NCBI RefSeq assembly: GCF_016924645.1
Contig: NZ_JAFFJV010000002.1
Location: forward strand, 1 to 64,000
Reading direction: 5' to 3'
DNA: 64,000 bases
Source: Rufibacter psychrotolerans
GTDB taxonomy: Bacteria; Bacteroidota; Bacteroidia; Cytophagales; Hymenobacteraceae
Each line of letters begins with the position of its first letter. Positions within the stretch are counted from its first letter, which is position 1. Below are positions 34,514 to 43,397 of the stretch, one piece after another. The translations under genes were made by a program, and so were the position numbers. Below the pieces are notes generated by a model. That model saw only the letters and a list, made by a program, of their open reading frames with translations, had not been told where the DNA came from and did not search any database.

Positions 34514-36046
34514 TTATCGGTTGGATTTGATTTCATTCTCACTTATCCCTGATGCTCCGTTCCCCCAGCTGCTTCGCACGTAGGTGGCAATGCTGGCAAT
34601 CTCGGCGTCTGTCAGGAAACCGAAGGAAGGCATGGCTTGGTCATATCGCTGGCCTTTCACCGTGATAGGGCCAGAGAGCCCCTTCAGGATAATCTTAGCC
34701 AACTGATTCTTGTCGCCGGTCACCTGCTCGGCGCCCTGCAAGGGTGGGAACGTGCCCGGCACGCCCTGCCCGTCTTCTTTGTGGCATGCCGCGCAATGCT
34801 GCGTAAACAAGGCTGAGCCGCTCACCGCATCCTGTTGCTGGGGCTTCGGTTTGCGCACATAGCCAATGGGGCGTTTCTCTGTCTTGATTTTGCCGATGCG
34901 CAGGATGCGGTCATCCCTTTCCACCGGGAAACCCGGCGAGGGGTTCCAGTCACGGTTGCTGGTGGAGACGTAGATGTCGCCGGTGGGTGAGACGCAGATG
35001 TCGCGCAGCCTGCCGTACTGGTTTTCTAGGTGAACTTCCTCTGAGGTCACAATAGTACCGTCATGGCTCAGGGTCAGTACCCGCAGGCTCTTGCCCTTGA
35101 GCGTGCTTAGTAAAATGGAGTTGGTCCACTCTGGAATAGAATCTGAGGCATAGAAGTCTATCCCCGCCGGGGCGATGGTGGGCGTCCAGGACCGGAGCGG
35201 CTGGGTGCGCTGGTGCCGGGCCGCGATGGCTTTCTCCACTGGGGTATCATGCCGGCCCTCAATCTCAGGCCAGCCGTAATTTTGCAGCGGCTTGATGATG
35301 TTCACCTCGTCTTCCAGGGCCTCGCCGTGCTCTGAGGTATAGACCATGCCAGAGGGAGCAACGGCCAGCCCCTGCATGTTCCGGAAGCCCCAGGCCACCA
35401 CGTAGCTGTTAGGAATGGGATTGTCCTTGGGGATGGAGCCGTCTATGTTCAGCCGCAGGATCTTCCCGTTCAACACCGTGGAATCCTGCGCGTAGCCTTT
35501 CTTCTGCACATCGCCGGTGGCCCAGAGTAGCTTGCCGTCGGGCGTGAAGGCCATCCTTGAGCCGTTGTGTGAGGTACCGCCGTCTATCTGCAAAAGCAAC
35601 TTGGCATTGGCGAGCGTGTCTTTCTGGAAGGTGTAGCGCACCAACCTGGAGACAATCACACTGTCCGGCCCCACTTTGGTGGTGTAGTTGACGAAGACGT
35701 ATGGGTGCTGCTCCAGGTCTGGGTGCAGGGCCATGCCCAGCAGGCCCGAAGTACGCTTGCGCCATACCTCTTTAATGTTTAGGAGCACCTTCTTCTCCCC
35801 GGTGGTCACGTTGATACGGCTCACGGTGCCGCTCTGCTCGGTTACCCACAGGTGGCCGTCTGAACCCCAAACAATATCCCAAGGCACGTTCAGGCCCTCG
35901 GCCACCACGCTCACGCCCAGAATGGTGGAGTCCAACTCTAGGGTAGTCTCCACCGGATAATGTTTTGGCGCAACCGCATTGTTTCCGGCCCCGCACCCAA
36001 CCAGGAAAAAAGCGAATAAAAGGAAGCAGCCCGTACTTAATTTCAT
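34514..36046 (-). CDS. PQQ-type glucose/sorbosone dehydrogenase-like lipoprotein fused to cytochrome c
   Basis: This 510-residue redox lipoprotein has a signal ending FFLVGC. A six-bladed soluble-glucose-dehydrogenase-like propeller follows (GLNVPWDIVWGSDGHLWVTEQ; LLGMALHPDLE; VVAWGFRNMQGLAVAP; YTSEHGEALEDEVNII). The C-terminal cytochrome c has CAACH near residue 418 and a likely Met ligand in QAMPSFGF. Family members oxidise sugars with PQQ; here the electron would pass to the fused heme and then to a soluble cytochrome. PQQ biosynthesis genes are not in the window. It is followed 2 bases later by the Nramp-like transporter. Its cytochrome tail resembles that of the PVC-type protein at 18566-20779. 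Confidence 0.9.
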   Translation of the reverse strand: MKLSTGCFLLFAFFLVGCGAGNNAVAPKHYPVETTLELDSTILGVSVVAEGLNVPWDIVWGSDGHLWVTEQSGTVSRINVTTGEKKVLLNIKEVWRKRTSGLLGMALHPDLEQHPYVFVNYTTKVGPDSVIVSRLVRYTFQKDTLANAKLLLQIDGGTSHNGSRMAFTPDGKLLWATGDVQKKGYAQDSTVLNGKILRLNIDGSIPKDNPIPNSYVVAWGFRNMQGLAVAPSGMVYTSEHGEALEDEVNIIKPLQNYGWPEIEGRHDTPVEKAIAARHQRTQPLRSWTPTIAPAGIDFYASDSIPEWTNSILLSTLKGKSLRVLTLSHDGTIVTSEEVHLENQYGRLRDICVSPTGDIYVSTSNRDWNPSPGFPVERDDRILRIGKIKTEKRPIGYVRKPKPQQQDAVSGSALFTQHCAACHKEDGQGVPGTFPPLQGAEQVTGDKNQLAKIILKGLSGPITVKGQRYDQAMPSFGFLTDAEIASIATYVRSSWGNGASGISENEIKSNR

Positions 36047-36613
36047 AAAGTGTGTTAAGATTTTCTAGCTTTTCTGCCTGGGCAGAGGGATTGCAGTTCT
36101 AGTGCCTCGTCTGTTTTCGACCTCATTTTAAGAATGGAGCCCTAAAACGGACAAGTGCAGGTTGTCTTGCCGGAACGCATGGGTTGGATAATGGGCCAAA
36201 TGTCTTTGGACGTCATGAACATCAAAACCATTCGGCCCTCTTATGCCTTGCAAAGAATATGACTGCGCCTGCTTGGGAGAGTCTGGGAGAAGATACCTTA
36301 AGCTGATTCCTTATGCAGAGTCAACTATCTTGGTGTCATTCTCCCTTTCTTTCATTGCTATTGTTGTCTGTTGCTACACTTGTCTTGACATTGCCCGCTC
36401 CCCTTCAAAGAAGGCCTCAGGAATGGTCGCACAAAAACTTTCAGTCAAGGCAAATTGACTGTTTGCCACCTGTCTTTGGTTACCCAACCTTTCCCTAGAG
36501 GAAGATTCTTTAATGAACAAAGGGCAGGGAAAACAGCTGTTTTGGGAGAGGCTGGAAGAGTAAGCGCCAACTGCTCCGGCAAAGTGCTATCGGCCTTGAC
36601 CATTCATAGCTTC
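36047..36613. other. Long gap upstream of the sugar dehydrogenase
   Basis: A 567-base gap that holds palindrome copy 11 and otherwise no gene I can support. Short plus-strand frames (36243-36458, 36313-36498) show no start context or family resemblance. It probably separates two transcripts within the redox block. Confidence 0.55.
36109..36152. repeat. Intergenic palindrome, copy 11 (degenerate)
   Basis: GTCTGTTTT on the left faces AAAACGGAC on the right; the inner block is poorly paired. It lies 63 bases upstream of the dehydrogenase start and more than 450 bases from the previous stop. Confidence 0.6.
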
Positions 36614-38341
36614 CTATGCTTCCTTAGGCCACTCCGTTTCAATACCCTGCGACTTAATAAAAGTCTGGAATTCTGCCAGCAGCGCTTTGTTTTCGCGCAC
36701 GGCGCGGGGTTTCACGTTTTTGGCCGAGGCAAACTTCACCAGCATACCCACTGACTCGCCTATGTTCCATTCCACGGGGTGCAGGCGGTAGCAGCCGTTG
36801 GTAATGTGCGTGGTACCTATGTTCTTGTTGGCCGGCAACAGGTTATCCATCCGCACCGGCAACAGCGCGCCCAATGGAATCTGGAACCGCAGCGAACCAA
36901 AGTCCACGTAGTTGACTTTATCTGAGGTTGGGTGAAGGTCAATGCGGTAATAGCCCACCCCCACGCTGTCATAGAAATAGGCCGCCTGGCCACGCTCTCC
37001 TTTCTTAGCCACTTTGGCTCTCTGCTCCTCGCCTACATGCTCCTCCAGCACTGTGAAGACAGCTTTGATTCTGCGGCTTTCGCGTACGTACGGGTATTTG
37101 GCCAGGCCATCCTCGGTACCCATGATGTCTTTGCGCAGGCGCAGTCCGGGCCATCCTTTGCCACCGTCTGGGCGTGGGGCCTCAGTCTGCAGCCAGTACA
37201 GCAAAGAAAGGCTCAATTGCTTGGCACCGTCAACGTGCTTGTTGAATTCCTCTTCTGAAGCACCTACCAAATCACCCAGCATGTAGTCATTCTGCGGCCA
37301 GTTCACAATAGTGATGTCACCGGCATAAGCGCCAGGCGCAAAATTGTCTTTGCTGATAATGCGGCGGTATTTCATCAGGTTCAGCAAATCACCGGTGGGA
37401 GTGCTCTCTGGGTGAAAGCCCAAGGCCTTTGGCTGCAGGGTGTAGGGGCTGGAGTAATGCAATGCCAACAATTTACCGGGCCAAGACGGAGTTAATTCCG
37501 GCACGTGGTTCATCCAGAAATCATAGTCGCGCGGTTTTTCAATCACGTGGTTGCCGCCGGGCACGTAGTCCATGGCAAAGCAGGCGGTAAAGGCTTGGTT
37601 CCCTTTGGGGTTGCCTTTGGCGGGGGCATGCAGTTCATTGGTATCTTTCTTGCTCTCTGTACCGGTGACAAACTCGGTGCCGGTAAGGGGCAACAAGTCA
37701 CCCAACTCCGTGGCGTCTACAAAGTAGGGGGCTACCAGCGTTTTAGTTTTACCGGAGCGCAGATCTTTGGCAGTAAGGGCGTTTACCTTTGAACCGGTTA
37801 CGTCTGCGGCGGTCACACGGTGCTCCAGCAGCAGCGCCAGTTTGCCGGCACTCAGGTAAGGAGCCAGCATCTCGTTCATCACGGCTAGGGCCACACGGGG
37901 TTCATGGCATAATTTAGACACCACGCCATCACCGGGGTTTAACAGGGGGCGTTTGCGGGCCTCGCCGGTCAAGGGGTAGGTGCGCTTGTAATACTCACGC
38001 ACGGCAGTTCTGAAATCACGGTACAGTTTGGTGCCGCCGTGAGTTTCAATCCATTCGTGCTCATCGGGTGGTACGCCCTGGCTGGTGAGTTGTCCGCCTA
38101 TCCAATCGGTTTCCTCCGTCAAGATAACGGTCTGGCCGTTGCGCAAAGAGGCCATGGCCGCCGCAAAACCACCCAGGCCCGCCCCAGCAATGACCACATC
38201 GGCGGTCAGTTGCTGGTTACCGTTGGGTTGGGTCACTTTCTTTACTTCGGCCAGGGCCGAGGTGGGTAACCCAGTCAAAGAAGCCGTGGCCAGCGCACCG
38301 CCGCTAAGGCTCAGGAGCCCAATAAAATTTCTGCGTTTCAT
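36614..38341 (-). CDS. FAD-dependent oxidoreductase, Tat-exported
   Basis: This flavoprotein has 575 residues and a twin-arginine signal (KRRNFIGLLSLSGG to PTSALA). The FAD-binding loop is VIAGAGLGGFAA (residues 50-61), followed by the conserved EETDWIGGQLTSQGV. It belongs to the FAD_oxidored class, members of which are often found in glycan loci without known chemistry. Export by Tat agrees with a bound flavin and a periplasmic role beside the cytochrome-linked enzymes. It follows the MFS transporter gene by 58 bases. The C-terminal RLHPVEWNIGESVGMLV is typical of the family. Confidence 0.88.
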   Translation of the reverse strand: MKRRNFIGLLSLSGGALATASLTGLPTSALAEVKKVTQPNGNQQLTADVVIAGAGLGGFAAAMASLRNGQTVILTEETDWIGGQLTSQGVPPDEHEWIETHGGTKLYRDFRTAVREYYKRTYPLTGEARKRPLLNPGDGVVSKLCHEPRVALAVMNEMLAPYLSAGKLALLLEHRVTAADVTGSKVNALTAKDLRSGKTKTLVAPYFVDATELGDLLPLTGTEFVTGTESKKDTNELHAPAKGNPKGNQAFTACFAMDYVPGGNHVIEKPRDYDFWMNHVPELTPSWPGKLLALHYSSPYTLQPKALGFHPESTPTGDLLNLMKYRRIISKDNFAPGAYAGDITIVNWPQNDYMLGDLVGASEEEFNKHVDGAKQLSLSLLYWLQTEAPRPDGGKGWPGLRLRKDIMGTEDGLAKYPYVRESRRIKAVFTVLEEHVGEEQRAKVAKKGERGQAAYFYDSVGVGYYRIDLHPTSDKVNYVDFGSLRFQIPLGALLPVRMDNLLPANKNIGTTHITNGCYRLHPVEWNIGESVGMLVKFASAKNVKPRAVRENKALLAEFQTFIKSQGIETEWPKEA

Positions 38342-38399
38342 AGTATATTTTTTCCTCCCGCGGGGGAGTCATCGTCACAAACAAATCGGCACTTCCCGG

Positions 38400-39650
38400 C
38401 TACACCACACTTTTGCGGGCGCGGTAACCGTTCACGCCGTAGAACAGAATGTACACGTAGCACACCAGCGGCAGCATAAAGGAAATCAGCCAGGAATAAT
38501 GGTCAATCAAAACGCCCTGCGAGTAGGAGATGATGGCCCCGCCCGCAATGGCCGTAGACAAAATGCCAGAAGCCTTGGTGGTGTACTTACCAAGGCCTTC
38601 CACGGAAAGCGAGAAGATGATGGCGAACATGATGGAGTTGCACAAGCCCACGGCAATCATGGTCCAGACAGCCAGGTTACCCGAAGACAGCACCGACACC
38701 AGGATCAGCACAATGGCCGCCAAGGAACTAATGGTCAGCACGGTATTAGCTCTAACAGTTTTCAACACCACTGACCCCAGCAGACGGCCTACCAACATGC
38801 TGCCCCAGTAAAAGGCCACGTAGGTATTGGCTTGCTCCTCGGCTACGGCTAAGGTATCGGCAATGTAATTGGTCAGGAACGTGCCTATGGCCACCTCGGC
38901 GCCTACGTAGAAAAACAGGGCCCACACCCCAAACTTGAGGTTGCGGAACGAGAAAATACCGACGTTCCCGGTTTCTGGGGCAATGGCCTGCTGTGCGGTT
39001 TTAATGGACGGCAGCTTGAGGCGTGACACTACCAAGGCAATTACAATCAACAGCAGCGCAATGCCCATGTATGGGTACTTGACAGCATCACTGGAGGCAC
39101 CGGCGTCCTGCAGCCGTGACAAGATGAAATGCGCGCCAAACAGTGGAGCCACTGTGGTCCCAATGGAACCCACGCCCTGGATCAAGGTCAACCGGGAAGA
39201 AGCTGTCTTGGCCGGACCCAACGCCGTGATGTACGGGTTAGCCGCCACCTGCAACAGCACTATGCCAATGGCCACCACAAACAGCGCGGCCAGAAACACA
39301 TAATATTGGTGCATGACCGCCGCCGGGAAGAACAGCAAAGCCCCAAAGGCCGCCACTGAAAAGCCCAGCACCATGCCTTTTTTATAGCCTACCAGCTCCA
39401 CCACCTTGCCCGCCGGAATGGACATGATGCCATAGGTCAGGAAGAAATAGAACTGCACCAATGACGACTGTGAATACGTGAGCGTGAAACCCTGCTTGAA
39501 GAAAGGCACCAGCGTGTCATTGAGGCAAGTGATGAACCCCATCATGAAATAGAGCACCGCCAGCGAGACCAGCGCCGAGGTATAGGTAGACCTCTTGGTG
39601 CCGGGCAGTTCTTCTTCTACGGCAATGGGTTGGGCGGGTAAAACGGCCAT
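38400..39650 (-). CDS. FucP-like sugar MFS transporter
   Basis: This inner membrane proton-coupled sugar symporter of the FucP-type MFS has 416 residues and 12 predicted helices. Family stretches are FMMGFITCLNDTLVPFFK in helix 1, VLLQVAANPYITALGP, and SRLTLIQGVGSIGTTVAP. It starts 3 bases after the AGE epimerase stop, so the two are surely cotranscribed. Together they suggest import followed by 2-epimerisation of a hexose or N-acyl hexosamine. Its closest relative in the window is the transporter at 57358-58812, which is 68 residues longer. Confidence 0.92.
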   Translation of the reverse strand: MAVLPAQPIAVEEELPGTKRSTYTSALVSLAVLYFMMGFITCLNDTLVPFFKQGFTLTYSQSSLVQFYFFLTYGIMSIPAGKVVELVGYKKGMVLGFSVAAFGALLFFPAAVMHQYYVFLAALFVVAIGIVLLQVAANPYITALGPAKTASSRLTLIQGVGSIGTTVAPLFGAHFILSRLQDAGASSDAVKYPYMGIALLLIVIALVVSRLKLPSIKTAQQAIAPETGNVGIFSFRNLKFGVWALFFYVGAEVAIGTFLTNYIADTLAVAEEQANTYVAFYWGSMLVGRLLGSVVLKTVRANTVLTISSLAAIVLILVSVLSSGNLAVWTMIAVGLCNSIMFAIIFSLSVEGLGKYTTKASGILSTAIAGGAIISYSQGVLIDHYSWLISFMLPLVCYVYILFYGVNGYRARKSVV

Positions 39651-39653
39651 AAA

Positions 39654-40859
39654 CTATGCTTCTTGTAAGGCTTCTACTTTTTTCTTTTCTACAATGGCCT
39701 CCAGCGTTTTCCAGCACTGGAACAAGCCGCGCGGCACATGGAAACAGCCTTTCCATTTACCGCCTTTGAGGGTCAGCAGCGGCTTGCCCTCACGGTTGAG
39801 ATAGCCAAACCATTCGCCGTGTTCTGGGTCTGGGAAATGGGCCCAGGTGTAGGCGTGCACTTTCTCGTACCAGTCCCAGCACCGCTGATCGCCGGTGTAC
39901 AGGTAGCCCTTGAGCAGGGTAATCATGGTCTCCACGTGTACCCACCAGAGCTTTTGATCCCACTCCAGCTGTTGCGGCGGGTTGCCTTTCACATCTAGGA
40001 AATAGAAGATACCGCCGTGTTCCTGGTCCCAACTGTACTCCAGGGTTTGCAAGGAGATGTCAATGGTTTTCTGGATAAGCGCCTGGTCTGAGGAACGTTT
40101 GGCCAGGTCCATGATGAACCACATGGACTCCAGGCCGTGTCCCGGATTGGTGATTCTTCCCTCAAAGGAATCCACGAAGTTACCATCTGGGTCAACATTC
40201 TCCAGAATCAATCCCAGATCTGGCTGGTAAAAAATATCCATCACGGCATGGATGGCATTCTGAATGGTCTCCTCCACCAGTTCGGGCTTGAGCAGATGCT
40301 GCACCTCCATGACCAAGTTGGACAGAATCATGGGCAAGGAGAAGCTTTGCATGGGCCGTGTGCCGGGAAAGAGCTTGTCATATTTCCCTTTGGGGTTATC
40401 TTGGCGGCGTAGGATGTTATGGAAGGTAGCCACGGCTATCTCTCCGTACTCCTTGTTGCCGGTGGCCTGGTACAACTGGCCAAAACCCATGGTGGCGAAA
40501 CAGTCTGAAAAGATGTTGTATGGTTGCACCAGGGGCTTGCCTTCGCGGCTGAGGGAGAAGTACCAGTTGCCCTCACTGTCCCGGCCGTAGGCTTTCAAGA
40601 ACTCGGCGCCCTGTATGGCAAGGTCCAGCCACTCCTGGCGCCTCTCCACCCGGTTGTACAGCATGGAGAAACACCAAACCTGCCGGCACTGCAACCACAC
40701 AAACTTATCTGTATCATACACATTTCCTTCTCTGTCAAGGCAGGTGAAATAGCCCCCAAACTCCGGGTCTGGGGAGTTCTTCATCCAGAAAGGCACCACA
40801 TCTTCCAGCAGGTTGTCTTTGTACAGATTGGCGTAACTGCGTAATTTTTCTAATTCCAT
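39654..40859 (-). CDS. AGE family epimerase/isomerase
   Basis: This cytoplasmic (alpha/alpha)6-barrel sugar 2-epimerase of the N-acylglucosamine 2-epimerase class has 401 residues. Recognisable stretches are FWMKNSPDPEFGGYFTCLDR, KFVWLQCRQVWCFSMLY, FSDCFATMGFGQLY, NPGHGLESMWFIMDLAKR and KLWWVHVETMITLLKGY. The family includes GlcNAc/ManNAc 2-epimerase, cellobiose 2-epimerase and mannose isomerase; sequence reading alone cannot choose. In a window with two GH20 enzymes the ManNAc/GlcNAc activity is attractive. It is followed by the MFS transporter and preceded by palindrome copy 12 and the 713-residue protein. Confidence 0.9.
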   Translation of the reverse strand: MELEKLRSYANLYKDNLLEDVVPFWMKNSPDPEFGGYFTCLDREGNVYDTDKFVWLQCRQVWCFSMLYNRVERRQEWLDLAIQGAEFLKAYGRDSEGNWYFSLSREGKPLVQPYNIFSDCFATMGFGQLYQATGNKEYGEIAVATFHNILRRQDNPKGKYDKLFPGTRPMQSFSLPMILSNLVMEVQHLLKPELVEETIQNAIHAVMDIFYQPDLGLILENVDPDGNFVDSFEGRITNPGHGLESMWFIMDLAKRSSDQALIQKTIDISLQTLEYSWDQEHGGIFYFLDVKGNPPQQLEWDQKLWWVHVETMITLLKGYLYTGDQRCWDWYEKVHAYTWAHFPDPEHGEWFGYLNREGKPLLTLKGGKWKGCFHVPRGLFQCWKTLEAIVEKKKVEALQEA

Positions 40860-40912
40860 CTATCTAATGCTAAGTGTTCTTTTGTTCAAGGGGAATTTCA
40901 AAGGCAATAAGA

Positions 40913-40955
40913 TTCCTGTTTTGGGGCCCATTTCTAAAATTGAGGCCCAAAACAA
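40913..40955. repeat. Intergenic palindrome, copy 12
   Basis: GTTTTGGGGCC faces GGCCCAAAAC with one extra G. It starts 37 bases after the stop of the 713-residue gene. A stray half element (TTAAAAAAACAGG) lies at 40978-40990. Confidence 0.75.
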
Positions 40956-40992
40956 ACCCGGCATAGCGGGCAGTTCTTAAAAAAACAGGTAG

Positions 40993-43134
40993 TTATTCTT
41001 TCTGCTCAAACATGAGCGCCGTGGTGGATTTCATGTGCTGCTTCACGCCGGAATTCTTGGTCAAATCCCAGAAACTCTGCTGCTGGGCGGTTAATACCTG
41101 GGTGGCCACAATCCAGCTTTGGGTCCAACCCGTCAAGGTGTTCCAGGCCCCCCAGCCAGCGTCTGCGTTAGAGGCCCAGTACTCCCAGCGGTCATACTCA
41201 AAGCCCCTGAACCAGGCACCGTCCAGGTCTTTGTGCTTGTCACTTTTCACCTGGATTCTGGTAAGGAAATCTGAGAGCTTACCCACCGCCTGCTTGTATT
41301 TGGGATTCCCCGTGGCGTGGGCCGCCTCGTTCAGGGCGAAGAATGCAAAATTGCTGGTATAGAGCATGTCAGCGATAGGGTCACCGTTCTCATAGATGAG
41401 GGGTGCCTCGTGCAGACCGTACTCGGCGTTGGTTTTGGTACGCCCAAAGCGGCCCTTGTCACCGGCTCCTAACTCTTCCCGAATGGCGCCGCTCTCCACC
41501 TGGTTTTCCAGAATCTTGCCTACCATGAGATCAAGCCACTGGCGGTGCTCCGGGGTGTCTTCTATGCGCACCAGCCAGGCCAGCGGCAAAATCATGCGGG
41601 CGCGTTCCTGCTGAATGCCGTTGGTCCAAACCCATTTGTCTGGGTAAGCTTGCATCATCATTCTTATCCCGTTCTTGGTTTTCTCCAGAAGCGGCTTGTA
41701 GCCAGTCTGGTTGTACAGCCAGAGGTAAGTGGCCCAGGTCCAGGACTCAAAGTGCGGGGCATAGTGCGTGATGTCCCGTTCCCAGTAGTGTTTCCAGCCC
41801 AGTTTCTGTAAATCGGCTTCTTCTTGCCGCTCCCCCCTGAAACCCAGACTGCCGGTGGTTCTGAAGTTGGCCATGATGGCCTCTACAATTTCCTTGTCCC
41901 ACTTATTGGTGCCCATGTAGGCCGAGGCACCCAGCATACCCAGCAAGGCGCGGGCATTGTCATCACCGTAATACACACCGGGGTGGGTCACTGCCCAGCC
42001 GATTAGTCCATAGGTGGGGCTCTTTACATCGTTTCGGCTTTCAGCGCGCAGATTGGAGTTATTAAATACATAGTCAATGATTTTGGTGGCCCGGTCATTG
42101 TATTTAGGCGAGCCGGTCAATTTGCTGGCAGCTGCCAAGGCAAAGCCTGCTTCGCCCTGCACGTCTGCCCTGATCCAGTAGCGGTACTGTTGGGAACCAT
42201 TGTGGTAAATTTTGGAGGCATGTCCCTCCAACAGCCCCAAGGTACCGTCCCCGTTGGGCAGCTTCTGGTCTACGGCGGGGCCGAAGGGCTTCTCGCCGTC
42301 ACCCTGGTACTTGAGCCACATGTCTTTCCAACTGGGGTGGATGTAGAAGCGGGCGTTGTAGAACCAGTCAACGCCTTTCTCCACGCTCTTCACCTTGGCA
42401 TTAGCGGGAAGCGCCTCTGTTCTGGAGTACATAGGCGTCACATAAGACGGCCACTGGGTGAACTTGAATGAGGGCTGCCCCGTCATTTGGCCATAAATAT
42501 GACTCCAAACAGCTTTCCAGGCGGCGTTGGGTCCATAGCGGCCCGTGGCAAAGTTGGTAAGTTTGGTGGTGGCCACCCATAGATTCTCTTTCTGGAACAA
42601 CAGCGGATGCTTTTCTACATCATCAATCCCATATTCGGCTTTGTCCAGCCCTACTACTTTGGCCAGAATCAGCAAGGGGTTATCTACCTTGGCAGGCAAC
42701 ACGTAGCTATCATTCATGCCCAGAATGCTTAAGGGTTTCAACCCTTGGCCGAATACTTCTGAAGTAACTACGCCTCGTTCCAATTCCGCATGGAGCGGCT
42801 CGCTAGCAATAGACACTCCTGGTATTTCGGCCGCATATTCTATATAGATCCGCACCCCCTTCTTTTTTGCTTTTTGCAACAGAGCCGTTTCTATATGTGT
42901 TTTTGAAGCAGGATAACCATCCGCTACAATAAATATCGCGTCGCCCTTCTTCGCCGCCCCGATTGCCTTTAAGGGAGAAGACACCTTCTGCACCGGTATC
43001 CCTTCTTGCACCAGCAGCACATACAAGTCATTCTCCGGGCTACCCACAAAGAAAACCGCTGGTTTAGGGCTTACTGCCGCCTGGGTCAGCAGGGATATGC
43101 AACAAAGCAGCAGAAGAATCAATCTTGCTTTCAT
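40993..43134 (-). CDS. Secreted two-domain protein of unknown function, (alpha/alpha)6-barrel type
   Basis: This 713-residue protein has a Sec signal (LLLLCCISLLTQA). The N-terminal third resembles a glutamine-amidotransferase-like flavodoxin fold (PAVFFVGSPENDLYVLL; GDAIFIVADGYP; GVRIYIEYAAEIPG). The rest looks like a six-hairpin glycosidase fold, with helical pairs such as YRYWIRADVQGEAGFALAAA, HYAPHFESWTWATYLWLY and DGAWFRGFEYDRWEYWASNA. I do not recognise a numbered GH family and cannot assign catalytic acids. It is the first gene of the MFS/AGE/FAD-oxidoreductase run and has the 27-bp shared element 75 bases upstream. A role in trimming the imported glycan is an inference. Confidence 0.7.
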   Translation of the reverse strand: MKARLILLLLCCISLLTQAAVSPKPAVFFVGSPENDLYVLLVQEGIPVQKVSSPLKAIGAAKKGDAIFIVADGYPASKTHIETALLQKAKKKGVRIYIEYAAEIPGVSIASEPLHAELERGVVTSEVFGQGLKPLSILGMNDSYVLPAKVDNPLLILAKVVGLDKAEYGIDDVEKHPLLFQKENLWVATTKLTNFATGRYGPNAAWKAVWSHIYGQMTGQPSFKFTQWPSYVTPMYSRTEALPANAKVKSVEKGVDWFYNARFYIHPSWKDMWLKYQGDGEKPFGPAVDQKLPNGDGTLGLLEGHASKIYHNGSQQYRYWIRADVQGEAGFALAAASKLTGSPKYNDRATKIIDYVFNNSNLRAESRNDVKSPTYGLIGWAVTHPGVYYGDDNARALLGMLGASAYMGTNKWDKEIVEAIMANFRTTGSLGFRGERQEEADLQKLGWKHYWERDITHYAPHFESWTWATYLWLYNQTGYKPLLEKTKNGIRMMMQAYPDKWVWTNGIQQERARMILPLAWLVRIEDTPEHRQWLDLMVGKILENQVESGAIREELGAGDKGRFGRTKTNAEYGLHEAPLIYENGDPIADMLYTSNFAFFALNEAAHATGNPKYKQAVGKLSDFLTRIQVKSDKHKDLDGAWFRGFEYDRWEYWASNADAGWGAWNTLTGWTQSWIVATQVLTAQQQSFWDLTKNSGVKQHMKSTTALMFEQKE

Positions 43135-43208
43135 CTCTTATTTATTTTGGATGAAAATAATAATTATATTTATAAACTACAAAAAACTTAATATATGTTT
43201 TTCAAATT

Positions 43209-43235
43209 TAAAGCTTAATTAATATTCCATTTAAA
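43209..43235 (-). promoter_or_regulatory. Shared 27-bp upstream element, copy B
   Basis: TAAAGCTTAATTAA, five bases, then CATTTAAA (plus-strand reading), 75 bases upstream of the 713-residue gene. It matches the element in front of the first SusC gene in both blocks and spacing. Confidence 0.45.
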
Positions 43236-43330
43236 CATCGTTGCTTTAGTTTCATAAAAACCATATTTAGATACGCGATTCTTTGCCTATCCAGCGGGTG
43301 TGCATTCTTCCTGAAGCAAACCACCCAGAC

Positions 43331-43364
43331 AAAAAAAAATCCCAGGCACTGCACCTGGGATTTT
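43331..43364 (-). terminator. Rho-independent terminator
   Basis: AATCCCAGG and CCTGGGATT form a 9-bp stem with a 7-base loop, followed on the minus strand by nine T residues. It lies 33 bases past the stop of the T9SS-tailed gene and ends its transcript before the next operon promoter. Confidence 0.9.
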
Positions 43365-43397
43365 CAATGAGTAGAATATCTTTTTTTTGCAATGTGG

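Noticed and set aside
36243-36498. Two short plus-strand frames in the gap before the sugar dehydrogenase
   Set aside because: No family resemblance and overlapping frames; low-complexity hydrophobic stretch only.
31076-40859. Sialic acid catabolic locus (lyase, AGE epimerase, MFS transporter)
   Set aside because: The three gene types fit, but the aldolase lacks the family signature, no sialidase or ROK kinase is present, and the epimerase is in a different run. Kept only as an alternative.
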